A stretch of DNA of 64,000 nucleotides, taken from an uncultured Clostridia bacterium (GTDB lineage: Bacteria > Bacillota > Clostridia > Christensenellales > UBA1242). This document shows positions 40,932-48,777 of the stretch, piece by piece (the first letter of the stretch is position 1; every line of letters starts with the position of its first letter). Position numbers and translations under genes: made by a program. The stretch lies in assembly GCA_944381185.1 (NCBI GenBank), contig CALWKE010000002.1:66050-130049 (forward strand), given 5' to 3'. The notes under the pieces were generated by a model. It searched no databases. It was not told the DNA's origin and worked only from the letters and a program-made list of their open reading frames with translations.

Positions 40932-40953
40932 ATTTTTGAGGTAAACATCAAAA

Positions 40954-41694
40954 ATGTTTGAACTTTCGGTAAGCACAACAGTCGATAAGCAAAATTATAT
41001 CAGCGAACTCTATAAAAGATTATTTTATGAAGTAAAAAGAGATTCGGGCATTGTTATAAAGCAAAATTATAGAGGAAGAAGTTATTTTGCCATTGCTATT
41101 AAAGACGATAAAAAAGAGTATTACAAGTCAAAAATTTTGGACTATATTATTTTTATGATTATTGACGATTATAAATTTAATTATTATAAAGAGAACTTGC
41201 ATACAGATAATTCAGGTATAGTAACGCAGGCATTTTTGAAAGCAATTTCAATTTTTGATGCTGACATTGATAAAGAGTTCATAAAAAATCAAATTGAACT
41301 TTCATTTGAAGTGCTGGTTGACAGTTTATTCTTTTTTAAACTTCAACCATTAAAAAACAGGTGGAAGAAAACAGCGGAAATAATAAATCAAAATCAAGTT
41401 TTAACAAGCACTTCATCAATGGTTGAAGTTATGAAATATTTGTCGGCAATATCAAACAATCAAGTTGCAAGCACAGAGATTTTTTTAGGAAAAAAACAAA
41501 TGAAAATAAAAAATTACACATTTTCAAAGTGCTTTAAGCGTGACAATTTGGGGAAGTCTAGTTTTTTAACGGAACTTATTCGGCTTAATCCATTGAAGAT
41601 AAATTTAAAAATTCAGCGTGGCAGTGATGAAAATGATGAACTTTATGCCTTGCTTAATAAAATTTTTGATGATAAAATTTATGTGATAAGTTAA
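40954..41694 (+). CDS. ytxC: Putative sporulation protein YtxC
   Basis: A 246-residue protein similar in layout to YtxC: an N-terminal YSELY-like helix, the region YYKSKILDYIIFMIIDDYKFNYY, and a C-terminal helical part with FEVLVDSLFFFKLQPLKNRW. Position directly before thrS is the same as in B. subtilis. GAGGT lies 11 bases upstream of ATG 40954. YtxC is known only as a sporulation-associated protein; no activity can be inferred from the sequence. Confidence 0.78.
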   Translation: MFELSVSTTVDKQNYISELYKRLFYEVKRDSGIVIKQNYRGRSYFAIAIKDDKKEYYKSKILDYIIFMIIDDYKFNYYKENLHTDNSGIVTQAFLKAISIFDADIDKEFIKNQIELSFEVLVDSLFFFKLQPLKNRWKKTAEIINQNQVLTSTSSMVEVMKYLSAISNNQVASTEIFLGKKQMKIKNYTFSKCFKRDNLGKSSFLTELIRLNPLKINLKIQRGSDENDELYALLNKIFDDKIYVIS

Positions 41695-41699
41695 AAGTA

Positions 41700-41727
41700 T
41701 TGACAAAAAATATCTTTGGAATATAAT
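41700..41727 (+). promoter_or_regulatory. Promoter of the thrS T-box leader
   Basis: TTGACA (41700-41705), a 16-base spacer and TATAAT (41722-41727). The predicted start is near 41734. Confidence 0.82.
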
Positions 41728-41733
41728 AAAGGT

Positions 41734-41940
41734 ATACTTGCAGAACAAGTAGGTTGCAAAAACTGATAAAGAGAGAAGAAATCTTGGCTGAAAGTTTCTT
41801 CATTAAGCTTGCATCTGAAACCACCTGCATTTTAAACATCTAAATATAATTTAATGAGGTTGAATTTTCAACGAAATAAGGTGGAACCACGATAGAATAT
41901 GTCGTCCTTATGCTGTTTTTTTTGGCATAAGGATTTTTTT
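41734..41940 (+). promoter_or_regulatory. Threonine T-box riboswitch upstream of thrS
   Basis: The 14-base T-box core AAGGTGGAACCACG lies at 41878-41891. Stem I features are visible upstream: an AGAGAGAAG segment and, in the specifier region, GAAACCACC, giving ACC (Thr) at 41820-41822 followed by a purine. The terminator is TCCTTATGC (41905-41913) with GCATAAGGA (41925-41933) and seven T. Uncharged tRNA-Thr would bind and favour the antiterminator, allowing thrS transcription. Confidence 0.93.
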
Positions 41941-41972
41941 ATGCCAAAGCCAAGATTTTTTGGGAGGAATTT

Positions 41973-43904
41973 ATGAAAATTAAATTGAGAGATGAAGAAA
42001 GAGAATTTGAAAGTGGTGTGACGACTCTTGATATTGCAAAGTCAATTTCAGAAGGTCTTGCAAGAGTTGCCGTTTGTGGAAAGATTAATGGTGAAGAACT
42101 TATTGATTTAAATTTGCCAATAACTGAAGATTGCTCACTTGAAATAATAACAAACAAAAGCCCTGAATATGCAGAAGTACTCAGACATTCAACGGCACAT
42201 GTTTTGGCACAAGCAGTCAAAACAATTTTTCCAACCGCAAAACTTTGGGTTGGACCAGCAACCAAAGATGGCTTTTATTATGATATTGATTTTAAAACTC
42301 CAATTTCAAATGACGATTTGCCAGTTATTGAAGATGAAATGAATAAAATTATAAAAGCAAACTTTGATATTGTTAGAAAAGAAGTCACAAAGGCTGATGC
42401 AATTAAAATTATGAAAGAAAACAACGAGCCATACAAAGTTGAACTTATTGAAGGTTTTGACGACCATGAAATGATAACAACTTACACTCAAGGTGACTAC
42501 ATAGAAGTTTGTCGCGGACCACATATTAAATCTACGGGAATGATTAAGGCGTTCAAACTCACAAAAATTTCAGGTGCATATCTTAAAGGTGACAGCAAAA
42601 ACAAAATGCTAACTCGTATTTATGGTGTTGTGTTTGACAAAAAGAGTGAAATGGACGAATACTTCAAAAATCTTGAAGAAGCAATGAAGCGTGACCACAG
42701 AAAACTTGGCAAAGACCTTGGCATTTTTATGTTTGATGAACTTATTGGCAGGGGGCTTCCAGTTTGGCTTCCAAAGGGCTTTTTGTTAAGACGCACTCTC
42801 ACAGATTACATTATGAACAAAGAACTTGCTCTTGGCTATAAGCATGTTATGACTCCGTCACTTGGAAATATTAATCTTTATAAAACTTCAGGGCATTGGG
42901 CACATTATCAAAGTAGTATGTTTCCTGCAATGGAAGTTGAAGATGAAGGTTATGTTCTTCGTCCTATGAACTGCCCACACCATATGGTTATTTTTAAAGC
43001 ATTTCAACATTCATATCGTGATTTGCCACTTCGAATTGCAGAGATTGCAAACGATTTTAGATATGAAGCGAGTGGAACACTTGTTGGTCTTGAAAGGGTT
43101 AGAGCATTTTCACAAAACGACTGCCATATCTTCTGCACTCCAGAGCAAATTAAGTCTGAAGTTGAAGGCGTTATTAAACTTATTCTTGATGTTTACAAAG
43201 ATTTTGGATTTAAAAACTATAAATTCCGTTTGTCACTTCGTGATGTTAATAATAAAGATAAATATTTTGGAAACGATGAACTTTGGGAAAAGAGTGAAAA
43301 GGCTCTTCGTGAAATATTAAATGCAAATAAAGTTAATTATTATGAAGCGGTTGGTGAAGCTGCGTTCTATGGACCAAAGATTGATGTTCAGGTTGTGTCT
43401 GCGTTGGGTCATGATATCACTCTTTCAACCATTCAACTTGACTATCAACTTCCAGAAAAATTTGAACTTGAATATGTTGATGAAAATAATAATAAGTGCA
43501 GACCAGTTGTAATTCATAGAGCAGTGTTTGGCTCGCTTGACAGGTCAATAGCCTTCATTTTGGAAGAAACAAAGGGAAATCTTCCAACATGGATTGCTCC
43601 CGTTCAAGTTAAAGTTATTTCAGTTTCTGAAAAATCAGCTAGTTATGCAGAAGGTGTTGCAAAACAACTTGAAATTAAAGGAATTCGCATTGAACTTGAC
43701 AATTCTGATGAGCGAATTGGATATAAAATTCGTTCTGCACAACTTGAAAAAGTTCCTTATATGTTTATTTTGGGTGAAAATGAAGCTAATTCAAATAAGG
43801 TTTCAATTCGTAAGCGTAGTGGCGAAGAAATTAATAATATTTCACTTGAAGAAGCATATAAAATGATAAAAGAAGATATTGACGAAAAAAGAATATCAAA
43901 CTAA
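41973..43904 (+). CDS. thrS: Threonyl-tRNA synthetase
   Basis: Class II synthetase of 643 residues. The N-terminal TGS domain and the editing domain (HSTAHVLAQAV, with the later HHxxxH-like CRGPHI region) are complete. The catalytic core contains MNCPHHMVIF with the zinc-binding cysteine and FEYEASGTL-like FRYEASGTLVGLERVR. The anticodon-binding domain closes the protein. GGGAGG (41962-41967) precedes ATG 41973. Expression is controlled by the T-box. Confidence 0.98.
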   Translation: MKIKLRDEEREFESGVTTLDIAKSISEGLARVAVCGKINGEELIDLNLPITEDCSLEIITNKSPEYAEVLRHSTAHVLAQAVKTIFPTAKLWVGPATKDGFYYDIDFKTPISNDDLPVIEDEMNKIIKANFDIVRKEVTKADAIKIMKENNEPYKVELIEGFDDHEMITTYTQGDYIEVCRGPHIKSTGMIKAFKLTKISGAYLKGDSKNKMLTRIYGVVFDKKSEMDEYFKNLEEAMKRDHRKLGKDLGIFMFDELIGRGLPVWLPKGFLLRRTLTDYIMNKELALGYKHVMTPSLGNINLYKTSGHWAHYQSSMFPAMEVEDEGYVLRPMNCPHHMVIFKAFQHSYRDLPLRIAEIANDFRYEASGTLVGLERVRAFSQNDCHIFCTPEQIKSEVEGVIKLILDVYKDFGFKNYKFRLSLRDVNNKDKYFGNDELWEKSEKALREILNANKVNYYEAVGEAAFYGPKIDVQVVSALGHDITLSTIQLDYQLPEKFELEYVDENNNKCRPVVIHRAVFGSLDRSIAFILEETKGNLPTWIAPVQVKVISVSEKSASYAEGVAKQLEIKGIRIELDNSDERIGYKIRSAQLEKVPYMFILGENEANSNKVSIRKRSGEEINNISLEEAYKMIKEDIDEKRISN

Positions 43905-43924
43905 AGATAATTATAAAAAGAAAG

Positions 43925-43951
43925 AGTCAAACAGAAATGTTTGGCTTTTTT
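43925..43951. terminator. Terminator after thrS, probably bidirectional
   Basis: GTCAAACA (43926-43933) and TGTTTGGC (43938-43945) form a stem with a GAAA loop and one G-U pair, followed by six T. A-rich sequence on the left lets it serve the converging small gene. Confidence 0.85.
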
Positions 43952-43972
43952 ATTTGATTAAAAGTACATTTA

Positions 43973-44236
43973 TCATTTAAAAAAGTTATAAAAGTCTATA
44001 ATAAAAGTGATTGTGAAATTTATGTAATAAATAACACTTTCAAGTTGATATTCATCAACGGCGAATGAAAGTTCATGATATTGTTTTTGTTGTTTGGTTG
44101 AAAGTGTTGATAAAAAACTTTTTTCAAGGTCAACAACTTTGCTAGCATATTTATTTAATTTTTTGCTAATAGTTCTTTTTTCTTCATATTCACTTAAAAT
44201 GAGTTTGTTTAAAAATTCTAGTTTAAAATTATTCAT
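43973..44236 (-). CDS. Small uncharacterised protein divergent from an Xre regulator
   Basis: I do not recognise this 87-residue protein, which starts MNNFKLEFLNKLILSEYEEK. It looks helical and charged, with a coiled-coil-like middle and a hydrophobic, aromatic C-terminus (YYINFTITFIIDFYNFF) that may be membrane-seeking. Its ribosome site on the - strand is AGGAG before ATG at 44236; an upstream in-frame start is less likely. The intergenic operators it shares with the neighbouring regulator suggest it is that regulator's target. Confidence 0.65.
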   Translation of the reverse strand: MNNFKLEFLNKLILSEYEEKRTISKKLNKYASKVVDLEKSFLSTLSTKQQKQYHELSFAVDEYQLESVIYYINFTITFIIDFYNFFK

Positions 44237-44250
44237 AAAAATTACTCCTA

Positions 44251-44321
44251 TAAACATTTTATGTTTATATTATAAACTTTATATGTATAAAATTAAATGT
44301 TTTTTAAACACTATTTGTTTA
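44251..44321. promoter_or_regulatory. Paired operators for the Xre regulator
   Basis: TAAACA-N5-TGTTTA occurs twice, at 44251-44267 and 44305-44321, 54 bases apart. The first lies just upstream of the - strand gene's ribosome site and extends to a perfect ATAAACAT/ATGTTTAT palindrome. The second overlaps the probable -35 of the regulator promoter (TACAAT -10 at 44337-44342). Confidence 0.62.
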
Positions 44322-44363
44322 TTTTTGTAAATTTAATACAATATAGTTATTAGGAGATTTATT

Positions 44364-44678
44364 GTGAGATTAAAGGAACTTCGAAAAAAGGAAAACAAAA
44401 CACAAGAAGAAATTGCTAAATTTTTAAACATGTCACAAGTGTCTTATGGAAGATATGAACTTGAAACCAGTGAGCCAACTATTGAAACTCTTTGCAAACT
44501 TGCAGACTATTACCATGTTTCGCTAGATTATTTAATTGGAAGAGAATATGAAAGCAATGTTGACTATATTAATGACAGTGAAAAGGCACTTCTTGCAATG
44601 TTTAGAGAATTAACACAAGAAAATCAAGTTAAAGCAAATGGGCAAGTGGCAGATATTTTGATTAATCAAAAGAAATGA
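44364..44678 (+). CDS. Xre-family helix-turn-helix regulator
   Basis: A 104-residue transcription regulator. Residues 1-60 are a standard HTH_3 domain: MRLKELRKKENKTQEEIAKFL, then MSQVSYGRYELETSEPTIE and LCKLADYYHVSLDYLIG. The C-terminal 40 residues form a short helical tail for dimer or ligand contacts. The start is GTG 44364, with AGGAG at 44352-44356. It is probably autoregulated through the operator that overlaps its promoter. Similar regulators occur in phages, but no phage gene is nearby. Confidence 0.88.
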   Translation: MRLKELRKKENKTQEEIAKFLNMSQVSYGRYELETSEPTIETLCKLADYYHVSLDYLIGREYESNVDYINDSEKALLAMFRELTQENQVKANGQVADILINQKK

Positions 44679-44687
44679 TTTAAGTGC

Positions 44688-44716
44688 TTGACAAATTTGT
44701 TTTGTTGTGATAAAAT
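44688..44716 (+). promoter_or_regulatory. Strong promoter of the infC-rpmI-rplT operon
   Basis: TTGACA (44688-44693), a 17-base spacer and TAAAAT (44711-44716), preceded by TGA for an extended -10. Confidence 0.87.
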
Positions 44717-44722
44717 ACTTTT

Positions 44723-44880
44723 GTTTATGAAGAGAAAGACCACTTTCCACCAAACGAATGAAAGATTTTGTTTAGGTTGATATAAAAAATTTTTAACTAT
44801 TGTTAAAATGGTTTTATATGGTGAGTGGACTTCTTTTATAAGCCACTCACTTTTATTTTAAAGTGAAATAAAAATTTTTA
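44723..44880 (+). promoter_or_regulatory. infC leader with terminator (probable L20 autoregulatory leader)
   Basis: The leader runs from about 44723 to the infC ribosome site and contains a strong terminator: GTGAGTGG (44821-44828) and CCACTCAC (44843-44850), with an inner CTT/AAG extension and T-rich tail. In Firmicutes the infC leader binds ribosomal protein L20 and controls premature termination. Position and architecture fit that L20 leader, but I did not verify the rRNA-mimic structure. Confidence 0.75.
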
Positions 44881-44888
44881 GGAGTAAT

Positions 44889-45413
44889 ATGGCAGTTAAA
44901 CAAGAAACACAAATTAATTCAGATATTCGTGATAGCGAAGTTAGAGTTGTTGGTCCAGACGGCAGTCAACTTGGAATTATGAGTGCGAGAGAAGCAAATG
45001 AACTTGCTGACAAACAGGGGCTTGACCTTGTAAAAATTTCACCACACACAAATCCACCAGTTTGCAAAATTATGGATTATGGTAAATTTTTATTTGATAA
45101 AGCTAAAAAAGAAAAAGAGCAAAGAAAAAATCAAAAGGTTGTTGAACTTAAAGAAGTTCAGCTTTCAATGACAATTGAACAACATGACATTGACATCAAA
45201 GCAAAAAATGCTATCAGATTTTTGCAAAACGGTGACAAAGTTAAAGTTTCAATTAGAATGAGCGGAAGGCAACAGGCATATTCAGACCGTGGTGTTGAAA
45301 CAGAAAACAAATTTGCTGAAAGCCTTGCAGAATATGCTGTTATTGAAAAACCTGCAAAAGTTGAAGGCAGAAATATCATTATGATTCTTGCTCCAAAAAC
45401 AGCAAAGAAATAA
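44889..45413 (+). CDS. infC: Translation initiation factor IF-3
   Basis: Prevents premature subunit joining and checks initiator tRNA. The N-domain shows VRVVGPDGSQLGIMSAREAN and the C-domain the pattern VKVSIRMSGRQQAYSDRGVE. The 174-residue length is usual. AGGAGTAAT precedes ATG 44889. It heads infC-rpmI-rplT, whose transcription is set by the leader upstream. Confidence 0.97.
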   Translation: MAVKQETQINSDIRDSEVRVVGPDGSQLGIMSAREANELADKQGLDLVKISPHTNPPVCKIMDYGKFLFDKAKKEKEQRKNQKVVELKEVQLSMTIEQHDIDIKAKNAIRFLQNGDKVKVSIRMSGRQQAYSDRGVETENKFAESLAEYAVIEKPAKVEGRNIIMILAPKTAKK

Positions 45414-45449
45414 TGTCATATAACAAACAAAAAATCAGGAGGGATTATT

Positions 45450-45650
45450 ATGCCAAAACAAAAAAATAGTAGTGCCGCTAAAAAAAGATTTAAAGTTATG
45501 GCTAGTGGCAAAGTTAAAAGAGGTCGTCAAAATAGAAGACATTTATTAATCAGAAAAGAAACAGCAACAAAAAGAAATTCAAGAAGAGCTGCTTATGTTG
45601 AAGGCAAGCAAGCTAACACAATTAAGCAACTTGTTGGTAATCAAGATTAA
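45450..45650 (+). CDS. rpmI: Ribosomal protein L35
   Basis: Small basic protein of the 50S subunit, 66 residues. The sequence [20 protein letters not shown] and the RRHLLIRKE block are the L35 signature. AGGAGGG precedes ATG 45450. Confidence 0.97.
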   Translation: MPKQKNSSAAKKRFKVMASGKVKRGRQNRRHLLIRKETATKRNSRRAAYVEGKQANTIKQLVGNQD

Positions 45651-45664
45651 GGAGGAGCGAGGTT

Positions 45665-46021
45665 ATGAGAATTAAAAGAGGCGTAAACGCTCACAAAAAG
45701 CGTGTTAAAATTTTAAAATCAGCAAAAGGTTATTATGGTGCAAAGAGCAAACTTTACAGAGTTGCTCGTCAAGCTGTTATGAAAAGTGGCAACTATGCTT
45801 TTGTTGGAAGAAAAGCAAAAAAGAGAGATTTTAGAAGACTTTGGAATATTAGAATTAATGCTGAAGCAAGAGTTAATGGTCTTTCATATAGCAATCTTAT
45901 TCATGGGCTCAAAGTTGCTGGAATTGATTTAAACAGAAAAGTTCTTGCAGAACTTGCAGTTTCAGACAAGCCTGCATTTGCAAAAGTTTGTGAACAAGCA
46001 AAAGCAGCACTTGCAAAATAA
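45665..46021 (+). CDS. rplT: Ribosomal protein L20
   Basis: Basic 118-residue protein that binds 23S rRNA early in 50S assembly and, in Firmicutes, represses its own operon at the infC leader. [20 protein letters not shown] at the N-terminal extension and the globular [20 protein letters not shown] block are typical. AAGGAGGAG precedes ATG 45665. Confidence 0.97.
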   Translation: MRIKRGVNAHKKRVKILKSAKGYYGAKSKLYRVARQAVMKSGNYAFVGRKAKKRDFRRLWNIRINAEARVNGLSYSNLIHGLKVAGIDLNRKVLAELAVSDKPAFAKVCEQAKAALAK

Positions 46022-46023
46022 CT

Positions 46024-46056
46024 AAAACTTAATGCAAATGCATTAAGTTTTTTTTA
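46024..46056 (+). terminator. Intrinsic terminator after rplT
   Basis: AACTTAATGC (46026-46035) and GCATTAAGTT (46040-46049) enclose AAAT and run into a T-tract. The next gene's ribosome site follows within 5 bases, so some read-through may occur. Confidence 0.9.
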
Positions 46057-46068
46057 AAGGAGAAGATT

Positions 46069-46842
46069 ATGCAAGGTGAAATTATAACCAGTCTTGATAA
46101 TCCAATGATAAAAGAAGCACGAAGTTTAAATGACAAAAAGTTCAGAAGATTTCATGGCAAGTTTTTGGTTGATGGTGAAAAACTTGTTCGTGAAGTTGTT
46201 GCAGGTGCAATGCAGGTTGACAAACTTTTTGTTGATGCATCAAGACTTTCAGAGTTCGGTTATATTTTGGAAAAGTTTGACGGAAAGGTTGTTCCAGTGA
46301 CAACAAAGGTAATAAATTCAATTTCTGAAAATGTTACACCACAGGGAATTATTGCTGAAGTTTTTATGAATGAAACGGGAGAGTTTTCACCTGAAGAAAA
46401 TTCACCAATTTTAATTTTAGACAGAATTCAAGACCCCGGTAATCTTGGAACAATAATAAGAACAGCGGCGGCAACTGGTTTTCAAACAATTGTTTTAATT
46501 AACACTGCTGACCCATATTCACCAAAGGTTGTTAGAAGTTCAAGTGGTGGAATTTTTTATGAAGATATTTTTCAAATGACTGAAAAGGAAATTATTGAAT
46601 ACACAAAAAGAAAAAACATCAAACTTTTTGTTGCCGATATGAATGGTGAAAATATTTTTAAATTAAGTGTTCATGGTGAAAATTATGCACTTGTTATTGG
46701 TAACGAAGGTCAAGGTGTTAGCGACACTTTTAAATTAGAAGGAAGTGCAATTTCACTTCCAATGAAAAGTCAAATTGAATCACTTAATGCTGGAGTATCG
46801 GCTAGTGTTTTGATGTATGTGCTTCATGGTAAAAATATCTAA
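46069..46842 (+). CDS. TrmH/SpoU-family RNA 2'-O-methyltransferase
   Basis: SPOUT methyltransferase of 257 residues. The N-terminal substrate-binding domain reads KKFRRFHGKFLVDGEKLVRE. The knot motifs are ILDRIQDPGNLGTIIRTAAA, VRSSSGGIFYE, and the C-terminal LVIGNEGQGVSD and IPM-like LPMKSQIESLNAGVSASVLMY. This is the layout of 23S rRNA RlmB-like enzymes, often found beside rplT or pheS in Firmicutes. The exact target nucleotide cannot be read from the sequence. AAAGGAGAAG precedes ATG 46069. Confidence 0.93.
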   Translation: MQGEIITSLDNPMIKEARSLNDKKFRRFHGKFLVDGEKLVREVVAGAMQVDKLFVDASRLSEFGYILEKFDGKVVPVTTKVINSISENVTPQGIIAEVFMNETGEFSPEENSPILILDRIQDPGNLGTIIRTAAATGFQTIVLINTADPYSPKVVRSSSGGIFYEDIFQMTEKEIIEYTKRKNIKLFVADMNGENIFKLSVHGENYALVIGNEGQGVSDTFKLEGSAISLPMKSQIESLNAGVSASVLMYVLHGKNI

Positions 46843-46859
46843 AAAACGCAAAAAATATC
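46842..46859 (+). repeat. Post-stop motif copy 4
   Basis: AAAAACGCAAAAAATATC begins on the last base of the methyltransferase stop codon and matches the copies at 9862 and 30255 at 17 of 18 positions. Confidence 0.55.
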
Positions 46860-46935
46860 ATTTTTAAATTAAAAAACATATAAAAATCGTTATTTTATTA
46901 AAAATTTTGCAAAATTATATATATTTGTTATTTGA

Positions 46936-46974
46936 TTTTTATGCGTAATAACTTGCACTAGTTAAGCATAAAAA
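46936..46974. other. Long imperfect palindrome upstream of yebC
   Basis: TTTTTATGC (46936-46944) pairs with GCATAAAAA (46966-46974), and an inner TAACT/AGTTA pair lies in between. No T-tract follows on the + strand. It lies 7 bases upstream of the yebC -35 element, so it may be an operator or a weak terminator. Confidence 0.4.
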
Positions 46975-46980
46975 ATTAAG

Positions 46981-47009
46981 TTGCAAAGTTTGTGAAAATA
47001 GATTATAAT
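46981..47009 (+). promoter_or_regulatory. Promoter of yebC
   Basis: TTGCAA (46981-46986), a 17-base spacer and TATAAT (47004-47009), with the start near 47016. Confidence 0.8.
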
Positions 47010-47046
47010 ATCAAAAGAAAAGTTTATTATTTAGGAGGAAAATTTT

Positions 47047-47784
47047 ATGAGTGGACATTCAAAGTGGCATAATATTCAGGCTACAAAAAACAAGGCAGAC
47101 GCAGCAAGGGGAAAGATTTTTACAAAGATTGGCAGAGAAATAACTGTTGCTGTTAAACTTGGTGGCCCTGATCCGAACATAAATAGTAAACTTTATGACG
47201 TTATTCAAAAGGCAAAGCAGAACAATATGCCTAACGACAACATTCAGCGTTCAATCAAAAAAGCCGCTGGTGGTGAAGACACAGGAAGTTACGATTCAAT
47301 CACATATGAAGGCTATGGTTCACATGGTGTTGCATTTATTGTTGAATGCTTAACAGATAACAGAAATCGAACAGCAGCAGATGTTAGACATTTGTTTGAT
47401 AAATATAATGGCAGTCTTGGAACAACAGGAAGTGTTACTTATATGTTTGACCATCAAGGTATTGTTGTTGTTAAAAAGACAGACAAAACAAATGAAGATA
47501 GTGTTATGATGACTGCTCTTGATGCGGGTGCTGATGATGTTGTTTCAGAAGATGATTGTTTTGAAATTATAACAAGACCAGACACTCTTCATGCGGTTTC
47601 AAAAGCATTTGAAGAAGGTGGCTATGAAGTGCTTTCAAGTGAAGTTGAATATGTGCCACAAAACACAATTGTTCTTGACAAAGATTCAGCAATTTCAATC
47701 AATAAACTTGTTCTTGCACTTGAAGACCTTGATGATGTTCAAGATGTTTACACAAATGCAGACCTTTCAGCTCTTGATGAATAA
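47047..47784 (+). CDS. yebC: YebC/PmpR-family protein
   Basis: A 245-residue protein of the YebC/TACO1 family. It begins MSGHSKWHNIQATKNKADAARG, contains AKQNNMPNDNIQRSIKKAAG and YEGYGSHGVAFIVECLTDNRNRT, all diagnostic. Family members have been described as transcription regulators and, more recently, as helpers of translation through proline-rich stretches, which would link it with EF-P; that is outside knowledge. TAGGAGGA precedes ATG 47047. Confidence 0.96.
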   Translation: MSGHSKWHNIQATKNKADAARGKIFTKIGREITVAVKLGGPDPNINSKLYDVIQKAKQNNMPNDNIQRSIKKAAGGEDTGSYDSITYEGYGSHGVAFIVECLTDNRNRTAADVRHLFDKYNGSLGTTGSVTYMFDHQGIVVVKKTDKTNEDSVMMTALDAGADDVVSEDDCFEIITRPDTLHAVSKAFEEGGYEVLSSEVEYVPQNTIVLDKDSAISINKLVLALEDLDDVQDVYTNADLSALDE

Positions 47785-47806
47785 ATTTCTTTTATGAGGT
47801 GATTTT

Positions 47807-48136
47807 ATGTGGAAAGAAATTATTGGCATTGTTGCAACAGTATTTATTTTATGTTCAATGTGTTTTAATACCTCTTCATATAAAACAACTCTTTTAATGC
47901 GAATTTTTAACCTTATTGGTTCGGTTGTTTTTGTGGTTTATGGAGTGCTTATTCCAGCAATTAGCACAGCGGTTTTAAATTTTGTTTTGATTGTTATTAA
48001 CACCTATCACATTGCCATGCTTGTGATTGATAAAAAGAATGAAGAAAAAGTTGAAAGAAAACTTAAAAACGTTAAAGACTATTTAAAAATTAATCCGTCA
48101 TCAGATGATGAAGACAAAAATATTGATGTTGATTAG
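47807..48136 (+). CDS. Small membrane protein, YgjV-like
   Basis: A 109-residue protein with three hydrophobic helices (about 4-20, 32-52, 55-72) followed by a charged cytoplasmic tail rich in K, E and D. The pattern of a short polar turn, LLMRIFNLIGSVVFVVYGVLI and a following N-x-x-x-I-x-x-N-x-Y segment recalls YgjV/PQ-loop-like small membrane proteins. The function is unknown. GAGGTGATT precedes ATG 47807, 22 bases after yebC, and a terminator follows. Confidence 0.6.
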   Translation: MWKEIIGIVATVFILCSMCFNTSSYKTTLLMRIFNLIGSVVFVVYGVLIPAISTAVLNFVLIVINTYHIAMLVIDKKNEEKVERKLKNVKDYLKINPSSDDEDKNIDVD

Positions 48137-48160
48137 TGCAGAATTTCTGCACTTTTTCTT
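48135..48160 (+). terminator. Intrinsic terminator before ruvC
   Basis: AGTGCAG (48135-48141) and CTGCACT (48147-48153) around AATTT, then a T-rich tail. Confidence 0.9.
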
Positions 48161-48178
48161 TGACTGACAACAGAAAGT

Positions 48179-48207
48179 TTGACAAGTTATATCATTTTAG
48201 TTAAAGT
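48179..48207 (+). promoter_or_regulatory. Promoter giving a leaderless ruvC transcript
   Basis: TTGACA (48179-48184), a 17-base spacer and TAAAGT (48202-48207). The predicted start at 48214 is the A of ATG. No LexA-type box (GAAC-N4-GTTC) is visible here. Confidence 0.65.
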
Positions 48208-48213
48208 ATTATT

Positions 48214-48777
48214 ATGATAATTTTGGGCATTGACCCGGGGTATGCAATAGTTGGCTATGGTGTTATTCAAGTTGACAGCAGGGGGAATTCTTCTGTTGTT
48301 GATTATGGTGCAATAAACACGCCCAAAGAAGAAGACTTTCCCGTTCGTCTTGCAATGATTCAAGATGGCATGAATGCACTTATAAAAAAATTTAAGCCAG
48401 ATGCTGTTGCTGTTGAAGAATTATTTTTTAATCAAAACATCACAACAGGTATTGCAGTTGCAGAAGCAAGGGGAGTTATTCTTTGCACGGCAATTCAAAG
48501 CGTTCCACTTGTTTATGAATTTACTCCTATTCAAATCAAACTTGCAATAACGGGAAGTGGCAAGGCCGATAAAACGCAAGTTCAACTTATGACGAAAAGC
48601 ATATTAAAATTAAAAAAGATTCCAAAGCCAGATGATGCTGCAGATGCACTTGCTGTTGCACTTTGTTTGGCACAAACAAACACAAAATTACTTTCAAGTG
48701 AAGTTCAAGTTTTCACAAACAATAACTTGAAAAAAACTGATATAAATGAAATTGCAAAAAGAAGGAAAACAAAATGA
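48214..48777 (+). CDS. ruvC: Holliday junction resolvase RuvC
   Basis: Endonuclease that cuts Holliday junctions, 187 residues. It begins MIILGIDPGYAIVGYG, with the first catalytic aspartate in GIDPG, then AVEELFFNQN and KPDDAADALAVALC with the final aspartates. The tail of about 25 residues beyond the core is an extension. The ATG has no ribosome site and coincides with the predicted transcription start. It overlaps ruvA by 4 bases. Confidence 0.96.
   Translation: MIILGIDPGYAIVGYGVIQVDSRGNSSVVDYGAINTPKEEDFPVRLAMIQDGMNALIKKFKPDAVAVEELFFNQNITTGIAVAEARGVILCTAIQSVPLVYEFTPIQIKLAITGSGKADKTQVQLMTKSILKLKKIPKPDDAADALAVALCLAQTNTKLLSSEVQVFTNNNLKKTDINEIAKRRKTK

Noticed and set aside
48178..48186. TTTGACAAG near ruvC as a 0A box
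   Set aside because: It fails the last position of the consensus and is fully explained as the -35 element of the ruvC promoter.
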